From NCBI RefSeq assembly GCF_024648825.1, contig NZ_JANBBE010000002.1:496001-560000 (forward strand): a DNA stretch of 64,000 nt, given 5' to 3'. Both the position numbers and the translations under genes were made by a program. Source of the DNA: Lentzea californiensis. GTDB lineage: Bacteria; Actinomycetota; Actinomycetes; Mycobacteriales; Pseudonocardiaceae. Below the pieces are notes generated by a model, which was not told where the DNA came from, searched no databases, and was given only the letters and a program-made list of their open reading frames with translations. Below, piece after piece: positions 25,667 to 34,954 of the stretch (position 1 is its first letter; every line of letters starts with the position of its first letter).

Positions 25667-26584
25667 GTGCTGAACCCGGTCCATCTCCGCACGCTCGTCG
25701 AGGTCGTGAAGACGGGTTCCTTCGCCGAGGCCGCCCGTCGTCTCGGCTACACGTCGTCGGCCGTGTCGCAGCAGATCTCGGCGTTCGAGCGGGCGGTCGG
25801 CGTGACGCTCTTCGAACGCGAGGCGCACTCGATCAGGCCGGCCGCGGCCGCTCTGCTGATCGCCGACCGCGGTGGCGAATTGCTCGCCGCGTTCGACGGG
25901 TTCGAGCACGAGGTGAAGGCGATGGTGCAGGGCCTGCGGGGCCGCCTGCGGATCGGCACGTTCCCCACGGCGAGCGCGCGGGTCGTGCCGAAGGCGCTGG
26001 CGAAGCTGCAGGCCGAGTTGCCGGGCGCCGAGATCCGCCTGGACGAGGCGGAGCCGGACGACGTGCTGCCGCTCGTGCTGGCGGGCGAGCTCGACCTCGC
26101 GCTGGTCTACGCGTACGACCTCGTCCCGCGCACGTGGCCGGAAGAGCTGACGGTGCTGCCGCTGCTGGACGAATCCCTGCTGGTCATGGTGCCGTCCGCG
26201 CACCAGGCCGCGAAGAACAACGTCAGACTCGAAGATCTGAAGGACGAGCGCTGGATCGCGTCACGCGACGGCACCTCCGGTGCCACCTGCCTCACGCGTC
26301 TGTGCGCGGCGGCGGGCTTCGCTCCCAAGATCGCTTTCCGGAGCAACGACTACGAGGTCGTGCAGTCGCTCGTGGCGGCCGGCGTCGGTGTCGCACTCGT
26401 GCCCGCGCTGGGGTACAAGGAGTTGCCCGGCACGCACGCGATGCCGTTGCGGCACAAGCCCGTGCGCAGACACGTGCACGTCGTCCACCGCACGGCGAAC
26501 ACCAACCCGCTGCTGCGCGACGCGGTGGACGCACTCCAGGAAGTGTGCCGAAACGCCGTGGCCGGCCACCTGTACCAGCCGTGA
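25667..26584 (+). CDS. LysR-family transcriptional regulator of the catabolic operon
   Basis: A 305-residue LysR-type regulator. The N-terminal helix-turn-helix is clear (VVKTGSFAEAARRLGYTSSA, then VSQQISAFERAVGVTLFERE). A periplasmic-binding-like effector domain follows from about residue 90 (RLRIGTFPTASARVVP). It starts with GTG and is divergent from the five-gene operon, the standard arrangement for a LysR activator and its target. By analogy with GcdR next to Pseudomonas gcdH, the effector might be glutarate or another pathway intermediate; this is inference. A T-N11-A box is present in the shared promoter region. Confidence 0.9.
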   Translation: MLNPVHLRTLVEVVKTGSFAEAARRLGYTSSAVSQQISAFERAVGVTLFEREAHSIRPAAAALLIADRGGELLAAFDGFEHEVKAMVQGLRGRLRIGTFPTASARVVPKALAKLQAELPGAEIRLDEAEPDDVLPLVLAGELDLALVYAYDLVPRTWPEELTVLPLLDESLLVMVPSAHQAAKNNVRLEDLKDERWIASRDGTSGATCLTRLCAAAGFAPKIAFRSNDYEVVQSLVAAGVGVALVPALGYKELPGTHAMPLRHKPVRRHVHVVHRTANTNPLLRDAVDALQEVCRNAVAGHLYQP

Positions 26585-26625
26585 AGGGAAGGTGCGGCCC
26601 GGTTCGCCCTTGTTCGGACTGATCT

Positions 26626-27111
26626 TCACTCGCCGGTCTGCCCGTCCGCGAGTTCGCGGAGCAGGTCGAGATGACCCACGTGCCGCGCGGTTTCCTGTGC
26701 CACGTGGGCCAGGATCCACCGCACGGTGCGCTCGCCGTCCGCGGCCGTCGCGTCGGGCGCCAGCCTCTTCAGCGCCTCGGCGTTCGTCCATTCCTCGCGG
26801 TAGGCCTGGATCAGTGACGCCGGGGTGTCGTCGTCTTCGAGGTTCCAGGACGGGTCCGGGTCGCCCTTCCACAGCGACGGCAGGTCGAGGCCCGCGCCCG
26901 CGATGCAAAGCCAGTACCGCTCGACGGCCGTCAGGTGCTTGAGCACGCCGAGGGCCGTCAACTTCGGGGACGTGGCGATCGGGGCCACCGCGGCTTGGTC
27001 GCGGGTCAGGCCGTCGACCTTCAGCACGGCGGTCTTGCGGAGGAAGTCGAGGAACTCCCAGGCGAGCGCGCTTTCGTCGGCGGCGCGCTTCTCGGGCCAG
27101 GTTCGGGTCAC
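26626..27111 (-). CDS. DinB/DUF664-family protein (mycothiol-dependent-enzyme fold)
   Basis: A 161-residue four-helix protein of the DinB superfamily. It has the three histidine positions expected of the metal site (LKHLTAVERYW near residue 60, then ILAHVAQETARHVGHLDLLRELADG near 135-157). Actinobacterial members of this group include mycothiol S-transferases and maleylpyruvate isomerases; many remain uncharacterised. The start is GTG. It sits alone between the LysR gene, with which it is convergent, and a membrane glycosyltransferase gene whose end is 35 bp upstream. Confidence 0.85.
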   Translation of the reverse strand: MTRTWPEKRAADESALAWEFLDFLRKTAVLKVDGLTRDQAAVAPIATSPKLTALGVLKHLTAVERYWLCIAGAGLDLPSLWKGDPDPSWNLEDDDTPASLIQAYREEWTNAEALKRLAPDATAADGERTVRWILAHVAQETARHVGHLDLLRELADGQTGE

Positions 27112-27146
27112 CGGGCGAGTTTGTCAGCCTTCGCGGCCGGTGTCGT

Positions 27147-28526
27147 TCAGTAGTAGTGGCGGAGTTTTGGCCAGAGGGTCTCCCATGGTTCCGTTGGGGC
27201 CGCGCACAGCTTTATCTCCGTGCCGTCTTCTTCGTTCTCCACGGGGTTGTGGTGGCGTGCGACGACCTTGCAGTCGCTGAACGGCGGTTCGTCGAACCCG
27301 ACCAGGAGCACCTTCCTGCGGCTGGACGGGGGAGGTCCCCAGTCGTAGAAGGACATGTGCCCGGACCAGACGTGCACCTCGGTGTAGGCCTCGATCGCAC
27401 CGGCCTGGCCGTAGTTGCGGGTGATGACGGTCGGGTAGTCGTTCGCGAAGAACGCTTCCTGGACGGTCAGGGCCAGTTCGCGCCAGCCGACCTGCTCGCC
27501 CTGTTCGGGGTTGATGGCGATGACGGGGGCCAGGGCGCTGGGCGGCAGGATCGGCAACGAGCCCAGCACAGCCGGCACGACGCTCAGGGCGACCAGGACG
27601 CTGCCGGTGGTCTTGCGGCGCGCCAGCCATTCTTGGGCTTGGCGTGCTCCTGCCGCCGTCAGCACGAGGAGCAGCGGGACGGCGTAGTAGGGCTTGCCGC
27701 CGGTGATCAGGCACAGGGCGCAGAGGATCGGGTAGGCGAGTGCGATCGAGCGGAAGGTCCTGTCGCGCCACAGGCTCCGGAAGCCGATCAGCCACACCGG
27801 TACCAGCAGTGGTGACAGCAGGAGGATCTGCATGGGTACGAACATGATGCGGTTCTCGGCGCCGTCGTCCTCGCTGATGCCCTGGGCGACGGTCAGCAGC
27901 GGGAAGTCGTGCAGTGCTTGCCAGATGACGGCAGGGGCGGCGAGCACCGCGCACGCCGCGAGGCCGGCGAGGAGCCACCAGGTGCGCAGGACGTTGCGCG
28001 GGCCCACGGCGAGGAGTGCGATCGTCATGGCTGCCAGCAGCAGGAGCAGCAACCACTTGTTGGCGAGGCCCACGCCTGCCGTTGCGCCGAGTGCTAGCCA
28101 CCAGCGGCCGTCGGCGGTCTTCAGGAGCTTGATCGCGAAGTAACCGATGAGCACCCAGATCAGCAGGTCGACGGTGGCCGTCGAGAGCATGTGGCTCACG
28201 GCCAGGACGAACGTCGACGTTGCCGAGGCGGCTGCCGCGAAGACCGAGCCGCCGCCCAGCTCTTTCGCTGTCAGGGCGACCACGACCGTGATGGCCAGGG
28301 CCAGGAGGGTGGCCATCACGCGGAGGCCGACCGGTGTCTCGCCGAACACCTCCGTCGTGAGGCGGGCGAGGAGCGGGGTGATCGGAGGCTGGTCGACGTA
28401 GCCCCAGTCCAGGCGTGTGCCCGCCGCGATGAAGTAGAGCTCGTCGCGGTGGAAGCCGTAGCGGCCTGACAACGCGGTCAGGACCACCGCCTGCACGGCG
28501 AGCACGATCCCCAGCCCACGTCTCAT
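27147..28526 (-). CDS. Membrane glycosyltransferase of the GT39/ArnT (PMT) type
   Basis: A 459-residue polytopic membrane protein with about ten hydrophobic segments and an extracytoplasmic C-terminal domain of about 110 residues. The first loop carries the catalytic-type acidic motif: [20 protein letters not shown] followed by [13 protein letters not shown]. This is the hallmark of the dolichyl/polyprenyl-phosphate-sugar-dependent family. Such enzymes move a sugar from a lipid carrier to a protein or cell-wall glycan outside the membrane. It stands alone, so the acceptor is unknown. The ATG at 28526 is well placed at the first membrane helix. Confidence 0.87.
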   Translation of the reverse strand: MRRGLGIVLAVQAVVLTALSGRYGFHRDELYFIAAGTRLDWGYVDQPPITPLLARLTTEVFGETPVGLRVMATLLALAITVVVALTAKELGGGSVFAAAASATSTFVLAVSHMLSTATVDLLIWVLIGYFAIKLLKTADGRWWLALGATAGVGLANKWLLLLLLAAMTIALLAVGPRNVLRTWWLLAGLAACAVLAAPAVIWQALHDFPLLTVAQGISEDDGAENRIMFVPMQILLLSPLLVPVWLIGFRSLWRDRTFRSIALAYPILCALCLITGGKPYYAVPLLLVLTAAGARQAQEWLARRKTTGSVLVALSVVPAVLGSLPILPPSALAPVIAINPEQGEQVGWRELALTVQEAFFANDYPTVITRNYGQAGAIEAYTEVHVWSGHMSFYDWGPPPSSRRKVLLVGFDEPPFSDCKVVARHHNPVENEEDGTEIKLCAAPTEPWETLWPKLRHYY

Positions 28527-28554
28527 GGACGGACGGTACCCACGCTGTGTCCGG

Positions 28555-30141
28555 TCAGGTGGCGGTTTTGCGGTACCAGCGCGGGGAGGTGGTGACCGGG
28601 GGCTTGAGGTTCGCGTTGACCACGATCATGGTGGGGCCCCCGGCGTCGGCGAGGGCGGGCTTGAGGTCGTCGAAGCCGTTGAGCGTGACGGCGGGGATGC
28701 CGAAGCTCTCGGCGAGCTTCGCGAAGTCCGGGCGGGTCAGGTCCACGCCGCTGATGGCGTGGTTCGCGATCTGCTGGTCGTAGCGGAGCATGCCGTAGCC
28801 GCCGTCGTCGACGAGCACGATGGTGAGCGGCAGGCCTTCTTGTTTCAACGTCGCGAGGTCGCCGCACGCGAAGAGGAAACCTCCGTCGCCGACGACCGCG
28901 ATGGTGCGGTGTTCGACGGCCGCGCCGATGGCCGCCGGGAAACCGAAGCCGAGCGTGCCCCAGCCGACCGGGTAGGCGAGGCCACGAGGTTTGGTGACGT
29001 GGTGGAAGCCGCCGATCCAGTAGCCGGGGATGCACATGTCGGCGACGATCGTGGCGTCGGTGTCTTCCAGCGCCTGCAACAGTTTTGTGGCTTCGGGCGA
29101 GTCGGCTTCGGCCAGTGCGCGCACCTCGGCGTTGACGGCTTCGATGTCGGCGGAGGCATGCTTGGCGGTCACTTCTGCGGCGAGAGCGGTGGTGACGGCG
29201 GCCGCGTCGCCTTCGAGTGTGATGTCGGCGGAGTAGTTCTTGTTCGCCTCTGCCTTGTCGATGTTGATGGCGAGCAGGGCGCGCGGCCTCGGCTGCAACC
29301 AGTTCTGGGTCATCATGCCGTCGAAGTCGGTGCCGATCGCGATCACGAGGTCGGCGTCGTCCCACAACTTTCCAACGGGCGGTGCGTGCACCGGACCTCG
29401 CACGACGTAAGGGCTGTCCGTCAGGCCGCGGGCGCCGTACGTCGTAATGATCGGTGCTTGCAGCTTGGCGGCCAACGTGCCGATGGCTGCCGCTGCGCCT
29501 GACCGTGCCGCGCCGCCGCCGGCCCAAATCAGAGGCTTCGACGACGTGGCGATGAGTTTCTGGGCTTCGGTGAGGTCGACAACCGCGTGGGTGGTCTCGG
29601 CCTTCGTCACCGGGTGGTGCGGGACGTCGGCGGACAGGAAGTCCGTCGGGACGCCCAGGTACACCGGGCCGTGCGGGCTTCGCATCGCCTGCTGGACGGC
29701 CTTGTCGGCGTACGCGCCGAGCTCCTGGGCGGACGGCACGTCGAACGCCGCCTTGGTGACCGGGGCGAACATGGCCCTCTGGTCGCGCGTCTCGTGCAGG
29801 ACACCGCGGTACACCCCGGGCCGCCGGAGGATCGAGGGGATGTCCGTGGCGATCACGAGCACCGGGCTGCCGGACGCCCACGCCTCGCCCGTGGCGCCCA
29901 GGGTGTTCGCCGCGCCGGGACCGGTGGTCACGACCGCCACGCCGAGCTTGCCAGTGGCCCGCGCGTAGCCGTCTGCCGCGTAGACCGCCGTCTGTTCGTG
30001 GCGCACGCCGATCATGCGGATGCCCGGGTGCTTTTGCAGTGCCTCCCAGACGGCGAGGTTGTGCACGCCGGGCAGTCCGAACACCACCTCGACGTCGTGC
30101 GCGGCCAGCACTTCCAGCAAGCTCTCGGCACCCCTGGGCAT
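28555..30141 (-). CDS. Thiamine-pyrophosphate enzyme of the acetolactate synthase / benzoylformate decarboxylase type
   Basis: A 528-residue three-domain ThDP enzyme. The N-terminal PYR domain has the catalytic Glu49 in [21 protein letters not shown] middle Rossmann-like domain follows, then a C-terminal PP domain with [17 protein letters not shown]. The metal-binding NN of the GDG-N(n)-NN motif reads DD here ([10 protein letters not shown]). It probably condenses or decarboxylates a 2-oxo acid. It lies apart from ilvN/ilvC, so it is unlikely to be the biosynthetic acetolactate synthase. The ATG at 30141 is the natural family N-terminus. Confidence 0.87.
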   Translation of the reverse strand: MPRGAESLLEVLAAHDVEVVFGLPGVHNLAVWEALQKHPGIRMIGVRHEQTAVYAADGYARATGKLGVAVVTTGPGAANTLGATGEAWASGSPVLVIATDIPSILRRPGVYRGVLHETRDQRAMFAPVTKAAFDVPSAQELGAYADKAVQQAMRSPHGPVYLGVPTDFLSADVPHHPVTKAETTHAVVDLTEAQKLIATSSKPLIWAGGGAARSGAAAAIGTLAAKLQAPIITTYGARGLTDSPYVVRGPVHAPPVGKLWDDADLVIAIGTDFDGMMTQNWLQPRPRALLAINIDKAEANKNYSADITLEGDAAAVTTALAAEVTAKHASADIEAVNAEVRALAEADSPEATKLLQALEDTDATIVADMCIPGYWIGGFHHVTKPRGLAYPVGWGTLGFGFPAAIGAAVEHRTIAVVGDGGFLFACGDLATLKQEGLPLTIVLVDDGGYGMLRYDQQIANHAISGVDLTRPDFAKLAESFGIPAVTLNGFDDLKPALADAGGPTMIVVNANLKPPVTTSPRWYRKTAT

Positions 30142-30464
30142 GTCTCCGACGCTAAGGCTCTCTTACTAGGTGAGCAACGGGTGCGCAGCAGGTCTGGTGC
30201 TCAGCGTCAGCTCCCCTCACGACTCCGGTCCAGCTGGGACGGTGTGAACGTTCCGGTCCGCGAAACCTCGTTCGAATCCGGGAAACGCAAGGCGTGGTAC
30301 GACCCCTTGAACCGCCGGACGGCATTTCCGGCCTTCCCGCGACTTTTGTTTCGGCGGATTCAGGGCTTCGTGAATTGGTCCCGAGATGATTGACAAGTGA
30401 ACTGTGTCCAGAGAGTGGCCCCTTGTGCCACCATGTGCGGCGACCGCACTACCTGGGGGTGGAG
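30142..30464. other. 323-bp intergenic region, divergent promoters expected
   Basis: This is the only gap above 300 bp. It separates the ThDP enzyme (leftward) from the PLDc_N gene (rightward), so it must hold both promoters. A TTGACA is at about 30391 on the + strand, but no convincing -10 follows at 17 bp. A GTTCGAATCC near 30270 resembles a tRNA T-loop, but no tRNA folds around it. I see no other gene or repeat. Confidence 0.5.
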
Positions 30465-30821
30465 ATGCTGTACTTCGGTGGGCTGTTCGGAGTGCTGATG
30501 CTGGGCCTGACGATCTTCGCCGTCGTGGACGTGATCACGACCGACGAGGGCTCCGTTCGCAATCTGCCGAAGATGATGTGGCTTCTCCTGGTCCTGCTGT
30601 TCCCGTTGGTGGGTTCGATCGCGTGGCTCGTCGCGGGCCGTCCGGCGGTGGGGACCGGACGCGCGCGATTCGGAGCGTACGAACGAGGTACTCCCGCATT
30701 TCCCGAGTACGACCGGCCGGGACGGTTCGCGGCCACCGATGCTGACGACGATCAGGAGTTCCTGCGCCGCTGCCGTGAGCGCGCGGAGGAACAACGACGC
30801 AAGGGACGCGAGAACCAGTGA
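30465..30821 (+). CDS. PLDc_N-type two-helix membrane protein
   Basis: A 118-residue protein with two membrane helices (MLYFGGLFGVLMLGLTIFAV, then MMWLLLVLLFPLVGSIAWLV) joined by a short loop with VDVITTDEGSVRNLPK. This is the phospholipase-D-nuclease N-terminal (PLDc_N) hairpin, here without the nuclease domain. A charged cytoplasmic tail (about residues 60-118) ends in an Arg/Glu-rich helix. Small actinobacterial proteins of this kind have no known function. I start at the ATG at 30465, five bases after GGGGG. Its TGA overlaps the next gene's GTG (GTGA), so the lipoprotein below is cotranslated. Confidence 0.78.
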   Translation: MLYFGGLFGVLMLGLTIFAVVDVITTDEGSVRNLPKMMWLLLVLLFPLVGSIAWLVAGRPAVGTGRARFGAYERGTPAFPEYDRPGRFAATDADDDQEFLRRCRERAEEQRRKGRENQ

Positions 30822-31420
30822 GGATCGCCCTGCTGTTCTTGGTTTTTCTGCTCGCCGGTTGTGGCGGAAACGCGCAGATGGCGGCACAACCCCCCACCGC
30901 TCAACCGTCCACTTCGGACAAACTGGCGCCGGCCGACTTCCAGGCGCGCTGGTGGACCTGGGCTTCCCAGCCCTCGGGCAGCAACCCGGTGTCCGACACC
31001 TCCGGGCGCTTCTGCATGCGGGACCAGCCCGTCGAGGTCTGGCTGCTCGCCGGGTCGCTCGGTGAGGCGCCGGTGGAGCGCCAGTGCCGGGTTCCCGCCT
31101 CCAAGCCGTTGCTCGCGCCGGTCGTGAACCTCGCGAGCGATGTCGCCTCCTGCGAGACGTTCATGAAGGGCGCGCAGGGCGAGGTGCTGCTGGACGGCTC
31201 CACGCAGACGCTCACGAAGGTGTCCGCCACGCCGTTCACCTTCGAGGCCCGCGCGGGCAACCCGTACGGCACCTCGGCCGGGCGGATCAACGCCGTCGGC
31301 TGCGGTCTCTACGCGTGGATCCCCGGGCCCGCGTCCGGTGAGCACGAGCTCGTGATCCGCGGGTCGGGGGACGGCAAGCAGGTCGACGTGAGGTACAAGC
31401 TCATCGTGGGCGCCGACTAA
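30818..31420 (+). CDS. Secreted lipoprotein of unknown function
   Basis: A 200-residue protein with a short lipoprotein signal peptide ending in the lipobox LLAGC (Cys15) and a low-complexity linker rich in Gln, Pro, Ser and Thr. The globular part has conserved-looking Trp residues (ARWWTWASQP), four further cysteines and a C-terminal beta-rich stretch (GEHELVIRGSGDGKQ). I do not recognise the family. It is coupled by a GTGA overlap to the PLDc_N membrane protein, so the two probably work together at the cell surface. Confidence 0.75.
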   Translation: MRIALLFLVFLLAGCGGNAQMAAQPPTAQPSTSDKLAPADFQARWWTWASQPSGSNPVSDTSGRFCMRDQPVEVWLLAGSLGEAPVERQCRVPASKPLLAPVVNLASDVASCETFMKGAQGEVLLDGSTQTLTKVSATPFTFEARAGNPYGTSAGRINAVGCGLYAWIPGPASGEHELVIRGSGDGKQVDVRYKLIVGAD

Positions 31421-31624
31421 GGCGGAAAACGGGGTGCGCCGGTCCGGTAACGTGGTGGACGGCGTCCGAGCAGACGTGAGGCTGGAGCCGCTCCCCGGCA
31501 GTGAGCGGCATTCTCCGCCGCAGTGTTCAGCAACTCCTGCTCGTCGAAGCGAACTGACCACGTAGACGCGTGACACATGCGTCCTTGTCGGCCGAGCCGG
31601 GCGGCGGAAACGAGGACTGCTGTC

Positions 31625-32446
31625 ATGGCACGTCTGTCCACCACGGACCAGCTCGCCGATCTGCGGCGCACCTACACGGGCGAGAACCTGTCCCAGGCGG
31701 TCCCGGCCGTCCGCGACGGTGACGCGGTGCTGCCCGACGCCACGACCGAGGCCCAGCGCCAGTTGGAGGCCAAGTTCCTGGTCGCGGGCTGCGCCGCCGC
31801 GAGCATGCTCCAGCTGATGCCGCCCGCGAGCATCATCAGGCCCGCCCACGCGTTCCGGACGGTGGAACCGGGCGAGACCCTGCGGCTGCACCTGAGCGAC
31901 CGGGCTCTGGGTCCGCTGCTGTTCGAACTGCTGCCGCGCACCGAGGGCGGCTTCGGCATGGGTGTCGCCGGTCTCGAGCACCGGCAGTACCGCAGGTCGG
32001 CCGAGCTGACCACCGGTGACGCCGGCGTCGTGCTGGCCGGGGTCGACGAGCGGGCGTGGGACCTCGGCATGCGCTACGTGCGCTGGATGCACGAGCACCG
32101 CGGCGTCGAGTACACCGAGGGCGGCGGCAACGACGACGAGATCGCGGAATCGGCCACTGGGAGCGCCCTGCTGCGGCGGGTACACCTGTGGCATGACGCC
32201 AGCTGGTTGCGAGCACTCCCGATGGGCGGGGCCTGGTTCGTCGAGTGGCCCGGTGGTCCGGCCGAGGACGAGATCAGGCAGAAGCTCGGTCACCCGGACT
32301 TCGGGACCACCCGCGACATCACGGTGCGCCGCATCGACGCGCCGGCCGAGGACGTCGAGGAGGGCATGCGGACCTACCCGTGGCCTGAGGAGTTCGTGTC
32401 TGCCGTCACGGCTGGTCAGCCCGATCAGCGGCCCGGCCGCCGGTAG
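31625..32446 (+). CDS. Conserved-looking hypothetical protein upstream of pdtaR
   Basis: A 273-residue soluble protein that I do not recognise. It opens MARLSTTDQLADLRRTYTGE and has a hydrophobic stretch around AGCAAASMLQLMPPASI. The centre has an acidic EYTEGGGNDDEIAES segment, and the end is WPEEFVSAVTAGQPDQRPGRR. No signal peptide or membrane helix is clear. I start at the ATG at 31625, eight bases after GAGGA; an in-frame ATG at 31577 adds residues of poor composition. It lies 42 bp upstream of pdtaR on the same strand and may be cotranscribed with it. Confidence 0.7.
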   Translation: MARLSTTDQLADLRRTYTGENLSQAVPAVRDGDAVLPDATTEAQRQLEAKFLVAGCAAASMLQLMPPASIIRPAHAFRTVEPGETLRLHLSDRALGPLLFELLPRTEGGFGMGVAGLEHRQYRRSAELTTGDAGVVLAGVDERAWDLGMRYVRWMHEHRGVEYTEGGGNDDEIAESATGSALLRRVHLWHDASWLRALPMGGAWFVEWPGGPAEDEIRQKLGHPDFGTTRDITVRRIDAPAEDVEEGMRTYPWPEEFVSAVTAGQPDQRPGRR

Positions 32447-32488
32447 ACTGCGCTTTCGCCCGCAGGAACGATCGTCAGGAGGACCCCG

Positions 32489-33100
32489 GTGACCCAGCAG
32501 GCTGCCGAGGCCCAGTCCGATGCCACGCGCAAGGCCCCCCGCGTGCTCGTCGCCGAGGACGAGGCCTTGATCCGCCTCGACCTCGTGGAGATGTTGCGCG
32601 AAGAGGGCTACGACGTGGCGGGCGAGGCCGCAGATGGTGAAGAGGCCATCAAGCTCGCGACCGAGCTCAATCCCGACCTGGTCATCCTGGACGTCAAGAT
32701 GCCCAAGGTCGACGGGATCGAGGCGGCGCAGCACATCGCGGGCAACCGGATCGCGCCGGTCGTGATCCTCACCGCGTTCAGCCAGCGCGACCTGGTCGAG
32801 CGCGCCCGCGACGCGGGTGCGATGGCCTACCTGGTCAAGCCGTTCGCCAAGCGGGACCTCGTGCCCGCGATCGAGCTGGCGATGAGCCGGTTCAGCGAAC
32901 TGGCCGCGCTGGAGCAGGAGGTCGCCGGGCTCACCGAGCGACTGGAGACCCGCAAGGTCGTGGAGCGGGCCAAGGGCGTTCTCATGACCAAGCAGGGTCT
33001 GAGCGAGCCGGAGGCGTTCCGCTGGGTGCAGCGCACCGCGATGGACCGCCGCACGACGATGAAGGCCGTCGCAGAGGCCGTCATCGAGAACTTCGGCTGA
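32489..33100 (+). CDS. pdtaR: PdtaR-type response regulator with ANTAR RNA-binding domain
   Basis: A 203-residue two-domain regulator. The receiver (about 18-135) has the acidic pocket ED at 23-24, the phosphoacceptor Asp68 in LVILDVKMPKVDG, and the conserved Lys in YLVKPFAKRD. The C-terminal ANTAR domain (ERAKGVLMTKQGLSEPEAFR onward) binds tandem hairpins in nascent mRNA and prevents termination. In mycobacteria PdtaR works with the kinase PdtaS in nutrient and copper/nitric oxide responses. The GTG start has AGGAGGA upstream. The gene order pdtaR, liv genes, polA appears conserved in actinobacteria, which supports the name. Confidence 0.93.
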   Translation: MTQQAAEAQSDATRKAPRVLVAEDEALIRLDLVEMLREEGYDVAGEAADGEEAIKLATELNPDLVILDVKMPKVDGIEAAQHIAGNRIAPVVILTAFSQRDLVERARDAGAMAYLVKPFAKRDLVPAIELAMSRFSELAALEQEVAGLTERLETRKVVERAKGVLMTKQGLSEPEAFRWVQRTAMDRRTTMKAVAEAVIENFG

Positions 33101-34729
33101 TCAGCGTCTGAGTTCGAGCAACACGGAGTCCGTCTGCCGCCCCGGATCCTCGGGGCGCAGGCGGATTTCGACGTTGTGGCTGCCTTTCAGTGAGAGCAGC
33201 AGCTCGTGCCGGCCACCAACGCCACCAGGCATCGGCACGGTCGCCGCGAGAGAGTTGTCCACGTACACCTCGAAGCCCGCTATCGGCGCCACAGAGCGTG
33301 CGGAGGAGGCGTCGAGGGTGATCACCAGTGACGCGTCGTTCGGGTCCGTAGCGGCGAACTCAGCGGTCATGACGGGCAAAACGGGCGCCGGCTCGCCCGG
33401 AGCGTTCTCCAGCTTCACCTGCGACCGGCCCGGCACCTCCAGGTAGCTCTCCAGCACCTGGGCCTGCGACGCGCCGGGCATCCGCAGCACGAACGGCGTC
33501 AGCGCGTGCGTCCCGGCTTCTCCGAGCAACTCGGCGGGCACGTCCCCGGCCAGCGTCAACTCGCCGTCCTCTGCCGCCGACCAGCCGCTCACCACCGGCC
33601 GCAACGGCAGCTTCGCCGGCCCGAGCTCCGCGACCAGGCCGTTCGGGTCGCCACCGTCGCCGAACCGCACCGTCGTCCGCAATCGCGCTGAAGGTGCCGC
33701 ACGCAACGGTGCGCGCGCTACGCCGACACTGGGCGCCTCCTCGTCGGGTTCGAGCACGCGCAACGTCCCCGCCACCAGCGGTGTCTCGATCACCTCGTCC
33801 ACCGGTCCACGCGAGCCGGTGATGCCCACGGCGTCGATCTCCACACGTCCGGGGTAGCTGGGCGGCGGGGTCACGCTGATCAGCACGCTCGCCTCACGCC
33901 ACTTCGGCACGACCGGCACCGTCGCGATCTGCACGCCATCTTGCACAACGCGCACATCGTTATCTGTCAGCACCGCTTCGAATCGATGCAGAACGCCCGC
34001 TCCGCGCGTTCCGGGGGCCGTGGAGTCGTCGACCACGACGCGGATCGCATCAGCAGGAGGTATGGGTCCGAGACGATCGGGGGTTCCGGGGGCCAGGTCG
34101 AGCACCAGCTTCCCGCGCGGTCCCGCCGCGTCCGTCACCACGGCCACGCGGCCGAGTTCGCCCGACTCGTTCAGCTGCAGCGGCGTCCGTGCGCGCAACA
34201 CGGCCGTGTCGTTGCCGCACGGCATGTCGAGCACCAGGCGTCCGCCCGAGCCCGAGCCGGGGTTCACGCACCCCCGCCGCCCGCTCAGGTGGTAGCGGCG
34301 TTCCAGCAACGTGTCGTCGAAGTCGTCGACCCAGCCGTTGATCTTCTGTCGCCAGCTGTCGTCGCTCGCGCGTTCTTCGGCCCTGGCCGGCTCGGACCGC
34401 TGGCCGAAGGCGTCGACGGCGCGCACCTCGAGCCGTCCTGACCCCGCGACCTCGGGCGACGTGACGAGTTTTCCGGCGACCTCGTAGCCAGCCGCGCCGT
34501 CCACGGGAGCCCATTGGACTCGTCCGTCGCTGCTCCAAACGGTGGACGGAGGGCCAGGTCTCGCGGGCTGAGACGAAACCTCGACGAAATCCGCCGTGTA
34601 CTTAGTTAGGCGAACGGCCTCTGAACTGGGCTTCTTCAAGGCATCATCGGTGGCGCGCAGCACCAGCACCGAGGCGACCAGGGCCGCCACGATGCCGGCC
34701 GCGGTGATCACCCGACGACGCGGAGTCAT
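33101..34729 (-). CDS. Large membrane-anchored extracytoplasmic protein of unknown function
   Basis: A 542-residue protein with a single N-terminal membrane anchor (about 8-24, VITAAGIVAALVASVLVL) and no lipobox. The exported part is beta-rich. It has an Fn3-like strand pattern early on (VQWAPVDGAAGYEVAG), then a concanavalin/LamG-like stretch (about 130-310), and a C-terminal beta domain ending in GSHNVEIRLRPEDPG. Only one Cys pair (near 155 and 170) is visible. The pattern suggests carbohydrate or surface binding, but I do not recognise a named family. Its stop abuts the pdtaR stop (convergent). Confidence 0.72.
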   Translation of the reverse strand: MTPRRRVITAAGIVAALVASVLVLRATDDALKKPSSEAVRLTKYTADFVEVSSQPARPGPPSTVWSSDGRVQWAPVDGAAGYEVAGKLVTSPEVAGSGRLEVRAVDAFGQRSEPARAEERASDDSWRQKINGWVDDFDDTLLERRYHLSGRRGCVNPGSGSGGRLVLDMPCGNDTAVLRARTPLQLNESGELGRVAVVTDAAGPRGKLVLDLAPGTPDRLGPIPPADAIRVVVDDSTAPGTRGAGVLHRFEAVLTDNDVRVVQDGVQIATVPVVPKWREASVLISVTPPPSYPGRVEIDAVGITGSRGPVDEVIETPLVAGTLRVLEPDEEAPSVGVARAPLRAAPSARLRTTVRFGDGGDPNGLVAELGPAKLPLRPVVSGWSAAEDGELTLAGDVPAELLGEAGTHALTPFVLRMPGASQAQVLESYLEVPGRSQVKLENAPGEPAPVLPVMTAEFAATDPNDASLVITLDASSARSVAPIAGFEVYVDNSLAATVPMPGGVGGRHELLLSLKGSHNVEIRLRPEDPGRQTDSVLLELRR

Positions 34730-34798
34730 ACGTCCACGTTATGGCAGCCGTCCAAAGAGTGAACGAAGGTTACAGGCTGTGAGATTGCTTAAGTAAAA

Positions 34799-34862
34799 CA
34801 TAACGCCGCGTTGCGTTATGGTCACGAGCCCATTGGCTTTGATGACTGCGGTCACAGTCATC
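34799..34862 (+). promoter_or_regulatory. Two 8-6-8 inverted repeats upstream of the liv operon
   Basis: CATAACGC (34799-34806) pairs with GCGTTATG (34813-34820), and GATGACTG (34841-34848) pairs with CAGTCATC (34855-34862). Both have perfect 8-bp arms and 6-nt spacers, 42 bp apart. They lie 93-156 bp before the livK start, in the 225-bp divergent region. They could be operators, or paired hairpins of the sort ANTAR regulators recognise in leaders; neither is shown. Confidence 0.5.
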
Positions 34863-34954
34863 GCCTAGGTTCCGGCCATCCCTCAGGAGAGGGTGATGGA
34901 GCGGCGCGCGGAGATCTCGCGTAGCCGGGAGCAGGAATATAGGAGGGACATCAC

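Noticed and set aside
25586..26203. 200-residue N-terminal extension of the aldehyde dehydrogenase frame
   Set aside because: It overlaps the lysR coding region in antisense and the shared promoter; the ATG at 25585 gives the normal family length.
30250..30300. tRNA-like T-loop (GTTCGAATCC) near 30270
   Set aside because: The T-stem has a mismatch, and no anticodon arm, D arm or acceptor stem can be built around it.
34770..34860. Possible GlnR box (GTTAC/GTCAC repeats) before livK
   Set aside because: The spacing of GTNAC and GAAAC half-sites does not match the 22-bp consensus; only single half-sites fit.
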